Position numbers and translations under genes: made by a program
Shown: piece after piece, positions 62,921 through 64,000 of the stretch
Layout: every line of letters begins with the position of its first letter
Numbering within the stretch: position 1 is the stretch's first letter
Source of the DNA: Bog-257 sp963805985
GTDB taxonomy: Bacteria; Acidobacteriota; Terriglobia; Terriglobales; Acidobacteriaceae
Assembly: GCA_963805985.1 (NCBI GenBank)
Contig: CAWDWG010000006.1
Span: 1 to 64,000, forward strand
Direction of reading: 5' to 3'
DNA: 64,000 bases
Notes under the pieces: model-generated
What the model saw: the letters and a program-made list of their open reading frames with translations, nothing else
Told to the model about the DNA's origin: nothing
Database searches by the model: none

Positions 62921-64000
62921 GTTTCTTCCAGAAGGCGACCGCGCGCGGGCCGAGGCGTCCATGATCTGTCGCCCACAACTCTATTCCCGGAACGATGACA
63001 CGCAATACGGAATAGGCAGTTTCACCGGGCGTAAAGTCAACCACAATAATGCGGTCGAGCCCACAGGCCAGAAAGCGATTCACTACGAACTCGATGTCCG
63101 CTTCAAGACTATCGAAGCCATGGGACAGAACATCTTCGAGCTTACGTCTGCGCGTGCCGGTGCCCAGGTACCAACTATTGCGATCGACGGCGCTAATGCG
63201 GCGCGTGTGCAGAGAGAAGACATCGGAGCTGGCACCGGGGGGAAGAATGTCCTCGCTGCACTCCCTGAATATCGACGCAACGCGATTGCGCAAGTTCGCT
63301 GAGCGCGCGCCGCAGAGCGACATTCACATCCGGGTGAGCGCCGAGACCACTGTGTGCCATGGGGAAGTTGCTGATGTGCTCGTCGGCTACCGACGCAAAG
63401 ATTGCTGGTATACCCAGTTCAGAGGTCAGATCTCGAATCACCGGAAATAAGTCGACAGCATGAAACTTGTCGAGTAATTCATTCGAACCTATCTCGACAC
63501 AAGGGAACATATCCAGGTCATCCGGACCATCTTTGGCATCAACTCCGCAGGCAAGGGACCGGCGTTCACGCGGAAGGTGGTGTGCGCCGAGATCCGCCAG
63601 CGTCCAGGTATCACGCTCGGCCAACTCACACAGCGCATGGCAAATCGCCTCCTGCCGGCAATTCCCCGAAGCAAGCCCGTTGGTGTCATTGATCTCGAAG
63701 CAGGAGGGATGCGGGACGTCATCCCACAAATATCCGGCTAACTTGGCTGGCACCCACCAAGCTTCGCCGGTGAAGAAGTCTTGACCCTCAATCCACGAAT
63801 AGGTTCGATCGTCGGAGTAGTCGGCCGTCAGCTTCTGGTTGACGGTTTTCGGATCAAGCGCTCTTCCCTGTTTACTGAGTTCCGCGAAGCTAGCCTCAAT
63901 CCATCGAGGCCTGGCCTTCAAGGTAGTCTGGCGCTCGATGGCTTCCATCAGCGCGCCGGCCTTAGCATCGACCGCGCGCGCACCTTTACCGTTATAGACA
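62913..64000 (-). CDS. YcaO-domain protein, partial at the right edge, one frameshift
   Basis: The C-terminal ~360 residues are in the window. Nucleotide-binding YcaO motifs: YNGKGARAVDAKAGALMEAI at the edge (ATP-site Glu residues), GLASGNCRQEAICHALCELA and ERDTW (second Glu set), and the C-terminal VALRRALSELAQSR. A frameshift near 63,283 joins to VASIFRECSEDILPPGASSD and the end VPGIELWATDHGRLGPRAVA. YcaO enzymes use ATP to activate a peptide amide oxygen, forming azoline or, with TfuA, thioamide. The C-terminus overlaps TfuA by 8 nt. No precursor-peptide gene was recognised here; it may be beyond the edge. Confidence 0.9.

Overview
The window joins DNA of two very different bacterial types. 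Positions 1 to about 9,300 are very GC-rich and carry actinobacterial gene families in actinobacterial order: a WhiB remnant, a SpoU rRNA methyltransferase, a 1-phosphofructokinase-like protein, a MalY/PatB lyase, Tag glycosylase, a DivIVA-like protein, a LOG-family protein and dapD. From about 9,300 to 64,000 the base composition is lower. The gene content there is typical of soil Acidobacteriota: kinase-TPR proteins, GloVer-repeat and choice-of-anchor secreted proteins, many multiheme cytochromes, carboxypeptidase-like/beta-barrel outer-membrane proteins and dispersed palindromic repeats. The change falls between the start of dapD (9,296) and the truncated tail of another gene (from 9,312). 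It is best read as a chimeric join of two genomes unless reads are shown to span it. Single-base frameshifts occur throughout, in most actinobacterial genes and about a dozen places in the rest, and look more like residual indel errors than gene decay.

Layout of the acidobacterial part. 9.4-12.4 kb: a Ser/Thr kinase gene flanked by two inverted copies of a ~225-bp element with 20-bp terminal inverted repeats. 12.5-18.2 kb: secreted GloVer protein, CocE/NonD hydrolase, L,D-transpeptidase, a 48-residue membrane protein and an SPFH/band-7 protein. 18.6-24.2 kb: an overlapping four-gene operon of a secreted protein, a solute-binding protein without permeases, an NtrY-like kinase and a sigma-54 response regulator. 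24.3-26.0 kb: a two-domain HbpS/GlcG-like lipoprotein.

26.2-43.3 kb is the most interesting block. On the plus strand, a beta-barrel outer-membrane protein is followed at once by a very large decaheme cytochrome c with a C-terminal LVIVD-repeat propeller. Convergent to it, an overlapping minus-strand operon encodes a NuoE-NuoF fusion, an iron-sulfur protein in which two complete cyclic-nucleotide-binding domains sit between a NuoG-like N-terminus and a four-cluster ferredoxin, a b-type membrane cytochrome and a second, membrane-anchored decaheme cytochrome. Divergent from that operon are a cytochrome c554-like pentaheme protein, a FecR protein and a CHASE2-adenylate cyclase. Together they look like an NADH-linked electron path from cytoplasm through both membranes, with cyclic-nucleotide control built into the redox protein and a cyclase encoded beside it. 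I do not recognise this as a named system.

43.3-50.3 kb: a second kinase-TPR protein and a 1,161-residue secreted repeat protein, with a short relic of a paralogous tail at 43.3 kb. 51.6-54.8 kb: the first codons of a type III polyketide synthase followed by FAD oxidoreductase, YceI and class III aminotransferase genes. 54.9-59.5 kb: an MFS exporter and a histidine kinase/OmpR regulator pair. 59.8-64.0 kb: a small unknown protein, two single-domain receivers, a Crp/Fnr regulator and a YcaO-TfuA pair that runs off the right edge. No rRNA, tRNA, CRISPR array or transposase was recognised.
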